Assembly (NCBI RefSeq): GCF_013377255.1
Contig: NZ_CP016614.1
Location: 938,501 to 1,002,500 of the forward strand
Length of the DNA: 64,000 nt
Reading direction: 5' to 3'
From: Mannheimia granulomatis
GTDB taxonomy: Bacteria > Pseudomonadota > Gammaproteobacteria > Enterobacterales > Pasteurellaceae
Shown here: positions 41,896-49,507 of the stretch, piece after piece
Position numbering within the stretch: the stretch's first letter is position 1
Layout: the number at the start of each line of letters is the position of its first letter
The notes under the pieces: generated by a model
Databases searched by the model: none
Told to the model about the DNA's origin: nothing
What the model saw: only the letters and a program-made list of their open reading frames with translations
Position numbers and translations under genes: made by a program

Positions 41896-43254
41896 ATGAT
41901 GGATAACAAAGAACTCAATCCTGAGTTGGCTAGAGGCGTGAATTCTGATCTTCAGCCAACCAAGGAGCGAATTATGGATAATTTCTCCTATTGGGCAAGC
42001 TTCTTAGGAGGCTGTGTATCTATCGGGACATTCTCAATGGGAGCAAGTTTGATCGGGGCATTAACAGTAACACAAGCAATTTTGGCAATGTCAATTGGCT
42101 GCGTGGTTATTGCTATCGGTTTAGTACTAATTGGTAATGGAGGTCATAAATACGGTATTCCATTCCCGGTTCAGTTACGTAGCTCTTTTGGTACGACAGG
42201 GGTGAAAATTCCGGGCATTTTGCGGGGTGTGCCGGCGATTGTTTGGTTCGGCTTCCAAAGCTGGGTTGGTGCCGGTGCAATCAATATGTGTTTAAAACTT
42301 CTGTTCGGTTTTGACAATTTACCGGTTGTTTATGTGCTATTTACTGCATTACAAGTGGCATTATCAATTAATGGCTTCAAAGGCATTAAATGGTTAGAAA
42401 ACGTCTCTTGCGTGTTCTTAATCGGTATTCTTGCCTATATGCTTTATGTGGTACAAACCCAATTCTCTGTGGAAATCGGCAACCGCTTCTCAAGTATTGA
42501 AGGCTCATGGGGAATGCCATTCTGGGCAGCAACCACGGCGTTCTTAGGTATTTACTCAACCATGATCTTAAATGCCTCTGACTATTCTCGCCATGTTAAA
42601 GAAGGTACAGGCTCTGTAACCACAGGGGTTATCTACGTGCTTTCTATTTTACCTGTTACCCTCTTTATGGGTTTAATCGGTTTATTAGTCACGGCAGCAA
42701 CAGGCAACAGTGACCCAATCCAAGTGTTTGCGACCGCAATGGATAACAAATTTCTCACCGTTATCACCTTATTATTTATTGCCTTTGCTCAAATCACCAC
42801 CAACGTACTAAACAATATTGTACCGCCATCTTACATTTTGATGGACTCATTCAAAATGAAATGGTCACACGCAACCATTTTAGTCGGTATTCTTTCAATG
42901 TGTGTAATGCCGTGGAAATTAGTCACCGCAGAATCGGCTGATGGTTTGTCGTTATTTATTAAAATCTATTCAGCATTCTTAGGCCCAATCTTCGCGGTAA
43001 TGGTGGTCGATTACTACATCTTGAGAAAACAAAAACTCAATGTAAACGATCTCTACAACAAAGAAGGCATCTTCAAAGGTATCAACTGGGCGGCGATTAT
43101 TGCGATAGCTATCGGCTCGCTCTGCTCACTTATCATTGTTGATCTTTCTTGGTATATCAGCTTGATTCCATCAGGTTTAAGCTACTACATCTTAATGAAA
43201 TCATTAAAAAGCTCAGAATCTTTCCGTAAAGGCACGATTTTAGAGCATAAATAA
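41896..43254 (+). CDS. NCS1-family permease, second copy
   Basis: The 452-residue, about twelve-span product is a paralogue of the permease at 28743, sharing FLGGCVSIGTFSMG, RGVPAIVWFGFQSWVG, FAQITTNVLNNIVPPSYILMDSF and FRKGTILE at the C-terminus. AAGGAG sits eight bases before ATG 41896, and the start lies 2 bases after the allantoinase stop, so translation is likely coupled. The duplicated allantoinase-permease arrangement suggests that each pair handles one related ureide. An inverted uptake-word pair follows. Confidence 0.88.
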   Translation: MMDNKELNPELARGVNSDLQPTKERIMDNFSYWASFLGGCVSIGTFSMGASLIGALTVTQAILAMSIGCVVIAIGLVLIGNGGHKYGIPFPVQLRSSFGTTGVKIPGILRGVPAIVWFGFQSWVGAGAINMCLKLLFGFDNLPVVYVLFTALQVALSINGFKGIKWLENVSCVFLIGILAYMLYVVQTQFSVEIGNRFSSIEGSWGMPFWAATTAFLGIYSTMILNASDYSRHVKEGTGSVTTGVIYVLSILPVTLFMGLIGLLVTAATGNSDPIQVFATAMDNKFLTVITLLFIAFAQITTNVLNNIVPPSYILMDSFKMKWSHATILVGILSMCVMPWKLVTAESADGLSLFIKIYSAFLGPIFAVMVVDYYILRKQKLNVNDLYNKEGIFKGINWAAIIAIAIGSLCSLIIVDLSWYISLIPSGLSYYILMKSLKSSESFRKGTILEHK

Positions 43255-43257
43255 CCG

Positions 43258-43297
43258 ATACAAGCGGTAAAATTTTATGAAAATTTACCGCTTGTAT
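43258..43297. repeat. Inverted uptake-word pair after second permease
   Basis: ATACAAGCGGTAAA (43258-43271) and its inverse (43284-43297), ACAAGCGGT type. Plausible terminator of the plus-strand run. Confidence 0.75.
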
Positions 43298-43316
43298 TAA
43301 GATAATTGAGTATTAA

Positions 43317-43349
43317 AAAACGGCTAGTATTAAAAATATTAGCCGTTTT
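43317..43349. terminator. Terminator between permease and convergent transaminase
   Basis: AAAACGGCTA/TAGCCGTTTT (43317-43326/43340-43349) with an A/T-rich loop; usable in both directions. Confidence 0.85.
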
Positions 43350-43365
43350 GTTGTTTATGAGGGAA

Positions 43366-44595
43366 TTATTTCTCCGCGTCTTTATACACTGCTAACGCTG
43401 CGGCAACTGCATCGCCCGAAGGCACTTTTACTTTGTGGCTTAATAATACCGCTTCTAACGCCCCGAGGGTTAATAGCACGTTACGTTTTTGGCTGGAGAA
43501 GCCCATATTACCGATACGAATCACTTTGCCGTCTAGAGGGCCGAATGAGGTCGCAAGTTCAATGCCGAAGTGGTTTAAAATATCGCTACGTAATGCCGGG
43601 CCGGTAATGCCTTCCGGAATGTGGAATGCAGTCACAACCGGAGCTTTGTGTTTGCGATCACCAAAGATTTTTAAGCCCATTGCCTCTAAGCCTGCACATA
43701 AGGCTTTATCGTTTAAAATATGGCGGGCAAAGCGGTTTTCTAACCCTTCTTGTAAAATAATGCGTAAGGCTTCGTGAATACCGTACTGAGCACTGGTCGC
43801 TTCGGTATGGTGGTTTAAACGGCGTGGACTCCAATAATCTTGTAACTGTGCTAAGTCTAAGTAGTTACTTGGAATTTGAGGTAAGGTGCCATCTACATCA
43901 GAATCCGAGCGAATGCCTTGTTCTACACGTTTACGTTTTGCAATAATTTCTTCAATGCGTTTGTTATAAGTAATTAATGCTGTGCCTGACGGGGCAGAAA
44001 TACATTTTTGTGTACCGCCGATACAAGCATCAATACCCCATTCATCCACGCGAATATCCACACCGCCTAAGGTTGCAACGGTGTCCACAATTAACATCGC
44101 ATCATATTGCTTACAGATTTTGCCGATTTCTTCTAACGGCTGCATCATTGAGGTTGAGGTTTCGCCATGAATAATTGCGACCGCTTTATAACCGCCTTTT
44201 TTCAATTCTGCTTCAATTTCTTCCGGCTCGAAAACGGTTCCCCATTCTCTTTCAATCACGGTAATATCCGCACCGCTGCGAGATAAAATTTCATTTAATA
44301 AATAACCGAAACGACCAAATGCCGGAATTAATACTTTATCACCCGGGCAGATTGCCGCAGTTAAAACGGTTTCTAAACCACCACGGGAGGTAGAGTTTAC
44401 CACATAGGTTTGTTCGTTTTTGGTTTGGAAAAGGCGGCGTTCCATTTCCATGGTTTCATTCATAAGAGAAGTAAATTCCGGGTCAAATTGCCCTAAAATC
44501 GGGGCTGACATGGCACGCAATACACGCGGATCAGCATCTGTCGGTCCGGGGCACATTAATAAACGCGGGGAAGGGTTAATTTCTCTAAATTGCAT
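43366..44595 (-). CDS. pucG: (S)-ureidoglycine:glyoxylate aminotransferase, PucG type
   Basis: This 409-residue class V PLP enzyme resembles B. subtilis PucG and Klebsiella HpxJ, which transfer the amino group of ureidoglycine to glyoxylate, giving oxalurate and glycine. Visible are the N-terminal LLMCPGPTDADPRVL, Gln36 in LGQFDPEF, NSTSRGGLETVL, VDTVATLGG, the PLP Lys in GGTQKCISAPSG and RRLNHHTEATS with the Asn that helps substrate choice in PucG. Alanine:glyoxylate or serine transaminases are close relatives; the ureide context supports PucG. It is monocistronic and converges on the cluster. No glyoxylate-forming enzyme is in the window. Confidence 0.85.
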   Translation of the reverse strand: MQFREINPSPRLLMCPGPTDADPRVLRAMSAPILGQFDPEFTSLMNETMEMERRLFQTKNEQTYVVNSTSRGGLETVLTAAICPGDKVLIPAFGRFGYLLNEILSRSGADITVIEREWGTVFEPEEIEAELKKGGYKAVAIIHGETSTSMMQPLEEIGKICKQYDAMLIVDTVATLGGVDIRVDEWGIDACIGGTQKCISAPSGTALITYNKRIEEIIAKRKRVEQGIRSDSDVDGTLPQIPSNYLDLAQLQDYWSPRRLNHHTEATSAQYGIHEALRIILQEGLENRFARHILNDKALCAGLEAMGLKIFGDRKHKAPVVTAFHIPEGITGPALRSDILNHFGIELATSFGPLDGKVIRIGNMGFSSQKRNVLLTLGALEAVLLSHKVKVPSGDAVAAALAVYKDAEK

Positions 44596-44719
44596 AATTT
44601 TTCCTATTGTGTTTGAATTAAAAAAACTTATGGATTCTACAATAAAAATTTGTGATTACCCAATATTTTTGGAATGTTATATAAATTTTTGTACAAATTA
44701 TTTATAGATTGTTTGAAAT

Positions 44720-45580
44720 TTATTCGCTTTTGTTGCTGGGTGATAACCCGAAATAGCGTTTATATTCTCGGCTAAATTGGCTTGGGCTTTCGTAGCCGAC
44801 TTCATAAGCGGTTTCTGAAATTGCTTTACCTTGTTTAATCAATTTTTGTGCCTCCGTGAGCCTTAGCCGTTTTTGATATTGCAATGGCGACATTCCGGTG
44901 ACTTTTTTAAAGTGATTGTGAAAACCCGATACTGACATACCGCTTTGATAGGCAAGCATTTCAACCGTAAACGACTGACTTAAATTCCGCTCAATCCATA
45001 TTGCCGCTCGGCTGATCAGATTGGTGTGAGAATCTTGTGTAAGCAAATTTTGTAATTTTTCGCCTTGATCACTTTGCAATAGGCGGTAATAAATTTCCTG
45101 TTGAATCAGCGGGGCAAGAAAGCCGATATCATTTGGGGTTTCGAGCAAAATCAGCAGGCGAGAAAACGCATTTTCTAGCCCACTGGAAATTTGCCATTGC
45201 CCGAAAGCAGTCTGATTTTCGGCTTTTTTTACAAAATTTTTTGGCAACTGAGCCAACACTTTGGCTACAGTTTGCAAATCAATTTTCATTGAAATGCCCA
45301 AATAGGGTTCGTTTTCAGTTGCTTGTGGAATTTCTATAGTAACAGGCAAATTCACAGGGCAAAACATAAACTGTCCCTGCCCAAATAGATAACATTCTCC
45401 GCCATTACAAATTTGTCGCCTTTGTTGTAGGACAATACAAATACTCGGCTCTTGAATATAGGAAGAAAGTTGAGTGGGTTGATCGCAACAGTGAATTGTT
45501 AAGCCTTGGATAGGCGTGTACCACACTTCATTTTTGGGTGAAATAGCAGTTAGGCGTTGGATTAAATCTGAAGTAAACAT
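44720..45580 (-). CDS. AraC-family regulator with AraC_N domain (YqhC-like)
   Basis: The product (286 residues from ATG 45580) has an N-terminal cupin-like sensor domain of the AraC_N type (PKNEVWYTPIQGLTIHCCDQPTQ, SICIVLQQRRQIC) and a C-terminal pair of helix-turn-helix motifs (LAYQSGMSVSGFHNHFKKVTGMSPLQYQKRLRL and AYEVGYESPSQFSREYKRYFGLSP). YqhC-type members control reductases for aldehydes and other electrophiles. It is divergent from the ferritin-like gene, 114 bases away, and downstream genes include a nitroreductase, Ohr and GST, so I infer it regulates that module. Control of pucG next door is an alternative. Confidence 0.85.
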   Translation of the reverse strand: MFTSDLIQRLTAISPKNEVWYTPIQGLTIHCCDQPTQLSSYIQEPSICIVLQQRRQICNGGECYLFGQGQFMFCPVNLPVTIEIPQATENEPYLGISMKIDLQTVAKVLAQLPKNFVKKAENQTAFGQWQISSGLENAFSRLLILLETPNDIGFLAPLIQQEIYYRLLQSDQGEKLQNLLTQDSHTNLISRAAIWIERNLSQSFTVEMLAYQSGMSVSGFHNHFKKVTGMSPLQYQKRLRLTEAQKLIKQGKAISETAYEVGYESPSQFSREYKRYFGLSPSNKSE

Positions 45581-45694
45581 ATGTAGAATTAGGCAAGGAA
45601 TTTGGAGAAATCGTATAACAGTTCGGCAAATTGAGCAATATAATTTGCACCATTCCAGAAGGAAACGAATTTCACACAATATAGGAGATGAACA

Positions 45695-46150
45695 ATGAAT
45701 CAAACTGTAATCAATAAATTGAATGAATTACTTGCTGTTTATCAAATGGCTAATATCCAGCATCAAACCCACGCTGCACTATTTCGTGCTTGGGGTTATG
45801 AAAAATTAGCGGATATAACCGTTGAACATATTACTGATGAACCCGAAACGATTATTGCCTTGCAAAACCGTATTTTAGATTTAGGTGGCGAAATTTGTTA
45901 TACCTTGCCACAACCTACCTTTGGTACAGATATTCACTCAGCGTTTAAAGCTGATTTAGCCTTACAAATCAATGTTCGCCCGAATTTAAACGCTGTTGTT
46001 GAATTATTCCAATCAGAACATGATGCCACATCTCGTATCTTAGTAGAAAATATTTTGAAAGATGAAGAAGAGCATCTTGCTTGGCTAGAAGCCGAAATCA
46101 GTTTATTAAATCGCTTAGGCGACAAACTTTACCTTGCAAAAAGATCATAA
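45695..46150 (+). CDS. Bacterioferritin-like protein lacking most ferroxidase ligands
   Basis: The 151-residue product aligns along its length with bacterioferritin (SEHDATSRILVENILKDEEEHLAWLEAEI at the C-terminal helix). By alignment with E. coli Bfr, the ferroxidase ligands Glu18, His54 and Glu94 are replaced by Tyr, Thr and Gln, and the haem-ligating Met52 by Pro; Glu51, Glu127 and His130 remain. It is therefore unlikely to be a normal iron-oxidising Bfr. AGGAG precedes ATG 45695 at seven bases. It starts a run with an aldolase 15 bases downstream and is divergent from the AraC regulator. Confidence 0.78.
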   Translation: MNQTVINKLNELLAVYQMANIQHQTHAALFRAWGYEKLADITVEHITDEPETIIALQNRILDLGGEICYTLPQPTFGTDIHSAFKADLALQINVRPNLNAVVELFQSEHDATSRILVENILKDEEEHLAWLEAEISLLNRLGDKLYLAKRS

Positions 46151-46165
46151 AAATAGGAGCAAAAA

Positions 46166-46963
46166 ATGCGTGTATTTGATAAAAATTACTTAAACAACCC
46201 TTTCAAACAAGCGGTGCAAAATCACCAAGTGCAAATCGGCTTTGGTTTAGGTTCAGGCTCGGCAACTGTGGCAGAAATTGTGGCGGGTTCCGGTTTTGAC
46301 TTTTTATGGATTGACGGCGAACACGGTCCGAATACGATTGAGACCATTCTTGCCCAAGCTCGTGCGATTGCTGCTTACGATAGCCACCTTGTGGTACGTC
46401 CATTAGAAAGCGACCGAGCGTTAATCAAGCAATTATTAGACGCTGGTGTACAATCCATCATCGCCCCAATGATTGAAACAGCAGAGCAAGCAAAATACGT
46501 TGCCGAATCTATGTATTATCCACCAAAAGGTAAACGTGGGTTTGGTGCACCGGGAGCAAGAGCTGGGCGTTGGGCGAGAATTCCTGACTATGCGGCAAGT
46601 GCAGAACAGCATCTATTCCTAGCTCTACAAATTGAGAGCAAATTGGGAGTGAAAAATGCCGAAGCGATTGCTAAAACTGAAGGCGTTGATGCGATTTTCT
46701 TAGGCCCTGCCGATTTAGCCGTAGATATGGGCTACTATGGCGATTTTTCAGGCGAAGAAATGCAAGCAACCATTAAAAAGCTGATCCAAGATATTCGTAG
46801 TTGGGGCAAACCTGTTGGTACGATTGCAGGTACGCCAGAAGAAGCAAAACGCTATATTGAATGGGGAGTAAGTTTTGTTGTGGTGGGAGCAGATGTGATT
46901 GCTCTTGCTTTTGTCGCCGATAATCTTGCTCAATCCTGTGCTGGGTTGAAAAATCTTGGCTAA
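46166..46963 (+). CDS. HpcH/HpaI family aldolase
   Basis: The 265-residue product is a class II, metal-dependent pyruvate aldolase of the 2-keto-3-deoxy-glucarate/rhamnonate type (GarL, RhmA, HpaI). The base His is in LWIDGEHGP, the metal ligands in LALQIESKLGVKNAE and IFLGPADLAVDMG, and the phosphate-like loop in RGFGAPGARAGRW. It cleaves or forms 2-oxo-3-deoxy acids to pyruvate plus an aldehyde. The sugar acid used here is unknown; no uronate genes are adjacent. It overlaps the next gene by 8 bases. Confidence 0.88.
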   Translation: MRVFDKNYLNNPFKQAVQNHQVQIGFGLGSGSATVAEIVAGSGFDFLWIDGEHGPNTIETILAQARAIAAYDSHLVVRPLESDRALIKQLLDAGVQSIIAPMIETAEQAKYVAESMYYPPKGKRGFGAPGARAGRWARIPDYAASAEQHLFLALQIESKLGVKNAEAIAKTEGVDAIFLGPADLAVDMGYYGDFSGEEMQATIKKLIQDIRSWGKPVGTIAGTPEEAKRYIEWGVSFVVVGADVIALAFVADNLAQSCAGLKNLG

Positions 46964-47411
46964 ATTTGAACTGCACGCCTTGCAAACGTGGCTTTATCAA
47001 CACATTCCGGCAACAGCGTTACTGGATATTCAACTTGAACAAGCTGACTTACAAGCGGTGCGTTTGCGGGCAAATTTTGCAAAAAACCGCAATCATCACA
47101 ATACGATGTTCGGTGGCAGTATGGCGTTGATCTCCACTGCTTGTGGTTGGCTATCGGCTTTTGTTCAAACCGATCAGAATCCCCAGATTGTGATCAAACG
47201 GAGCGAGATCGACTACCAATTGCCGGCCACAGGTGATTTAATTGCCGTTTGCCAACCGATTTCAACCGAACAGATGGAAAAATGCCAAAAAATGTTAAAA
47301 CGTTTTGGCAGAGGCACGCTTCACATTGCGTGCCAATTAATCTGCGAGAATAAATTAGCCGCACTTTGGCAAGGCGAATTTGTGGTCTATGCACAAAGCC
47401 TTAAACATTAA
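46956..47411 (+). CDS. YiiD C-terminal-type hotdog thioesterase
   Basis: The 151-residue product is a hotdog-fold putative thioesterase of the YiiD_C kind, with the helix motif HHNTMFGGSMALISTACGWL and the strand KRSEIDYQLPATGDL. It has no in-frame ATG until residue 51, so translation probably begins at TTG 46956, overlapping the aldolase end by 8 bases; translational coupling would explain the poor start. E. coli YiiD carries an extra N-terminal acetyltransferase domain that is missing here. The acyl-CoA substrate is unknown. A compact terminator follows. Confidence 0.78.
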   Translation: MAKFELHALQTWLYQHIPATALLDIQLEQADLQAVRLRANFAKNRNHHNTMFGGSMALISTACGWLSAFVQTDQNPQIVIKRSEIDYQLPATGDLIAVCQPISTEQMEKCQKMLKRFGRGTLHIACQLICENKLAALWQGEFVVYAQSLKH

Positions 47412-47434
47412 CACCGTACAAGCGGTGTTTTTTT
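47410..47434 (+). terminator. Terminator after thioesterase gene
   Basis: AACACCG/CGGTGTT (47410-47416/47423-47429) with a 6-base loop, followed by Ts; an uptake word forms loop and arm. Confidence 0.85.
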
Positions 47435-47544
47435 ATGGATTTTTTTGCAATTTTAGAGAATTAGGCAAACATATTAGAGAAACAAGATAACCTTCAATAA
47501 AAAAAATCGCTATGATATACGCATTCCAAATACAGGAGAACGTT

Positions 47545-48219
47545 ATGTTAGATTTTGAAACCACCGTTAAAACCCGCCAATCAATCCGTAAATTTTTACC
47601 GACCCCAATGACGGAGCAAGAGATCAAACAGATCCTTGCCGATGCTCAAAACGCACCATCAGCGTGTAATACTCAACCTTGGTTGGTTCACGTTGCATCA
47701 GGCGAAACCTTAGATCGTTTGAAAAAACGCTTCCAAGCCACTTTTGCTCAAGGTATCAACCAAGCTGATTTTGAATTTGATCAAGGCAAATTCAAAGGGG
47801 ATTATGAACCACGTTGGCGTAATCAATATTCGCACGTTTTCACCACCAGCTACGGGATTGCCCGTGAAGACAAAGCCGGTCGCCAAGTGGTTTATGACGA
47901 CAACATTATCGGCTACGGTGCACCGCATATGGCATTTTTGTTTATGCCGGCGATTGATGGACACGATGTGAATATCGCTTCAGATATCGGTATGTATTCA
48001 CAAACTTTTCTGCTTTCGCTTACAGCTCGTGGCTTTGGCGGTATTCCGCAATTAGCTCTTGCAATGTTCGCTGATGATGTGCGTGAAGAATTAGGTATTC
48101 CAGAGAATTATAAACTGCTACACGCCATTTCATTCGGACACCCAGATTGGGAGGCGATGCAAAATAAACATCATCTAGGGCGTGTTCCTGTAGAAGAGAG
48201 TGCAACTTTGCATTGGTAA
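47545..48219 (+). CDS. Nitroreductase-family FMN oxidoreductase
   Basis: The 224-residue product belongs to the nitroreductase family of FMN-dependent, NAD(P)H-using reductases. KTRQSIRKFLPTPM binds the FMN phosphate, NAPSACNTQPWLVHVA is the second flavin-binding stretch, and YKLLHAISFGHPD closes the fold. I chose ATG 47545 (CAGGAGAA upstream) over 47512. Such enzymes reduce nitro compounds, quinones or enones. With Ohr and GST downstream and a YqhC-like regulator nearby, an electrophile or oxidant response role is inferred. Confidence 0.88.
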   Translation: MLDFETTVKTRQSIRKFLPTPMTEQEIKQILADAQNAPSACNTQPWLVHVASGETLDRLKKRFQATFAQGINQADFEFDQGKFKGDYEPRWRNQYSHVFTTSYGIAREDKAGRQVVYDDNIIGYGAPHMAFLFMPAIDGHDVNIASDIGMYSQTFLLSLTARGFGGIPQLALAMFADDVREELGIPENYKLLHAISFGHPDWEAMQNKHHLGRVPVEESATLHW

Positions 48220-48273
48220 ACCTATTGCAGAATCGCTCAATCAGTTAAATACAATCATTCAAAAGGATCAAAT

Positions 48274-48705
48274 ATGAAAATTTTTTATAAAACTTCAGCA
48301 ACCGCAACTGGTGGTCGTGATGGACATACTCGTATTGATGATGGCTCAATCTGCTTTGATTTAGTCGGTTTCCAAAACGAAATAGGCAAACAAGGGACTA
48401 ATCCTGAACAGCTTTTCGCAATGGGCTATGCTGCTTGTTTTGACAGTGCGATGAACCACGTTGCCCCAACGTTGGGAATTAAACCAACTAAATCTTCTAC
48501 CAGCGTGGCAGTGGGGATCGGGCAAAAAGCAGACGGTGCATTTTCGTTAGATTTAGATATTACCATTACCGTTGAAGGTGTCAGCGAGGCAGATGCACGT
48601 AAACTGATTGAAAAAGCACACGAAGTTTGCCCATATTCTAATGCGGTGCGTGGCAATGTAGAAACGCGTTTGCATGTGAATTTAATTCAATCTTTTGATT
48701 TATAA
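48274..48705 (+). CDS. ohr: Organic hydroperoxide resistance protein (Ohr/OsmC family)
   Basis: Ohr is a thiol peroxidase that detoxifies organic and fatty-acid hydroperoxides. The 143-residue product has both redox-active cysteines, in GYAACFDSAMNHVA and HEVCPYSNAVRGN, and the family start KIFYKTSATATGGRDG. Length is typical. It is on the same strand as the nitroreductase, 54 bases downstream. No OhrR gene is seen next to it. An inverted uptake-word terminator follows. Confidence 0.93.
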   Translation: MKIFYKTSATATGGRDGHTRIDDGSICFDLVGFQNEIGKQGTNPEQLFAMGYAACFDSAMNHVAPTLGIKPTKSSTSVAVGIGQKADGAFSLDLDITITVEGVSEADARKLIEKAHEVCPYSNAVRGNVETRLHVNLIQSFDL

Positions 48706-48707
48706 TG

Positions 48708-48745
48708 ACAAGCGGTCAAAAAATTGCAAAAATTTGACCGCTTGT
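48708..48745. terminator. Inverted uptake-word hairpin after ohr
   Basis: ACAAGCGGTCAAA (48708-48720) and its inverse (48733-48745) around an A-rich loop. Confidence 0.75.
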
Positions 48746-48826
48746 TTATGATGGGCGAGATGAAAGCTCCTTAATAGAGCTAAGTTCTATAAGGTTAATT
48801 TTAGATATACTATTTGTGAGGCAATG

Positions 48827-49453
48827 ATGATTACACTGCATTATCTTAAACAATCTTGTTCGCACCGCATTGTTTGGTTACTTGAGGAATTAGGGCTGGA
48901 TTATGAACTGAAAATTTACAATCGTAACCCGGACAGCGCGTTAGCTCCGCCTGAGTTGAACGCTCAACATCCACTTGGCAAAGCTCCGGTATTGCAAGAC
49001 GGGCATTTAGTGTTGGCGGAGGGGAATGCAATTATTCAGCATTTACTCGACCGCTACGACCACGAAAATCGTTTTACGCCACCACAACAAACAGATGATT
49101 ATTCACAGTATGTCTATTGGTTAAGCATCTCTGCTTCAATGTTCTCTGCTAATTTGTTGGCGTTATTAACTAAACAGGGCGATTTTGGTGATTTCAGCCA
49201 ATATGCTGCGGCACAAACAGGGCTTTATTTTAACCATGTGGAACAAACCTTATAGGGTAAAACTTGGATTATTGGTGAGCAATTAACCGGGGCTGATTTC
49301 TCATTAAGTTTCCCACTTCAATGGGGGTTAAATTATGTGGATAAATCGAAATATCCGAATATTTGTCGCTATCTCTCGCAAATTGAAACGCATCCGAGTT
49401 ATCTAAAAGCTAATGAAAAAACGGCAGGTGGGTTAGATTTAAGCAGATTTTAA
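48827..49453 (+). pseudogene. Glutathione S-transferase gene with one in-frame stop
   Basis: The frame encodes a glutathione S-transferase: thioredoxin-like N-terminal domain (HYLKQSCSHRIVWLLEELGLDYEL, HPLGKAPVLQDG, LAEGNAIIQHLLD) and an all-helical C-terminal domain. TAG at 49253-49255 stops it at about residue 142, but the same frame continues to TAA 49451-49453 with typical GST C-terminal sequence (GKTWIIGEQLTGADFSL and YLSQIETHPSYLKA). One base change thus separates it from a ~208-residue GST. I prefer ATG 48827 (GAGG five bases upstream). It may be a recent pseudogene or a sequencing error; the truncated form would lack most of the C-terminal domain. Confidence 0.88.
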
Positions 49454-49463
49454 ATTATAAAGA

Positions 49464-49487
49464 AAAGCCCTGAATATTCAGGGCTTT
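49464..49487. terminator. Bidirectional terminator
   Basis: A perfect 24-base palindrome around AAAGCCCTGAAT/ATTCAGGGCTTT between the GST pseudogene and the convergent amidohydrolase gene. Confidence 0.85.
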
Positions 49488-49507
49488 CTATGAAAGATTT
49501 TAAGAAA

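Noticed and set aside
27184..44676. Shared TTGGAATG word upstream of allB and pucG as a regulator site
   Set aside because: One short shared word in AT-rich spacers, not palindromic and not found upstream of allE; too weak.
49253..49255. TAG in the GST gene as recoding (pyrrolysine or readthrough)
   Set aside because: No recoding signal was seen, and Pasteurellaceae are not known to use pyrrolysine; a nonsense mutation or error is simpler.
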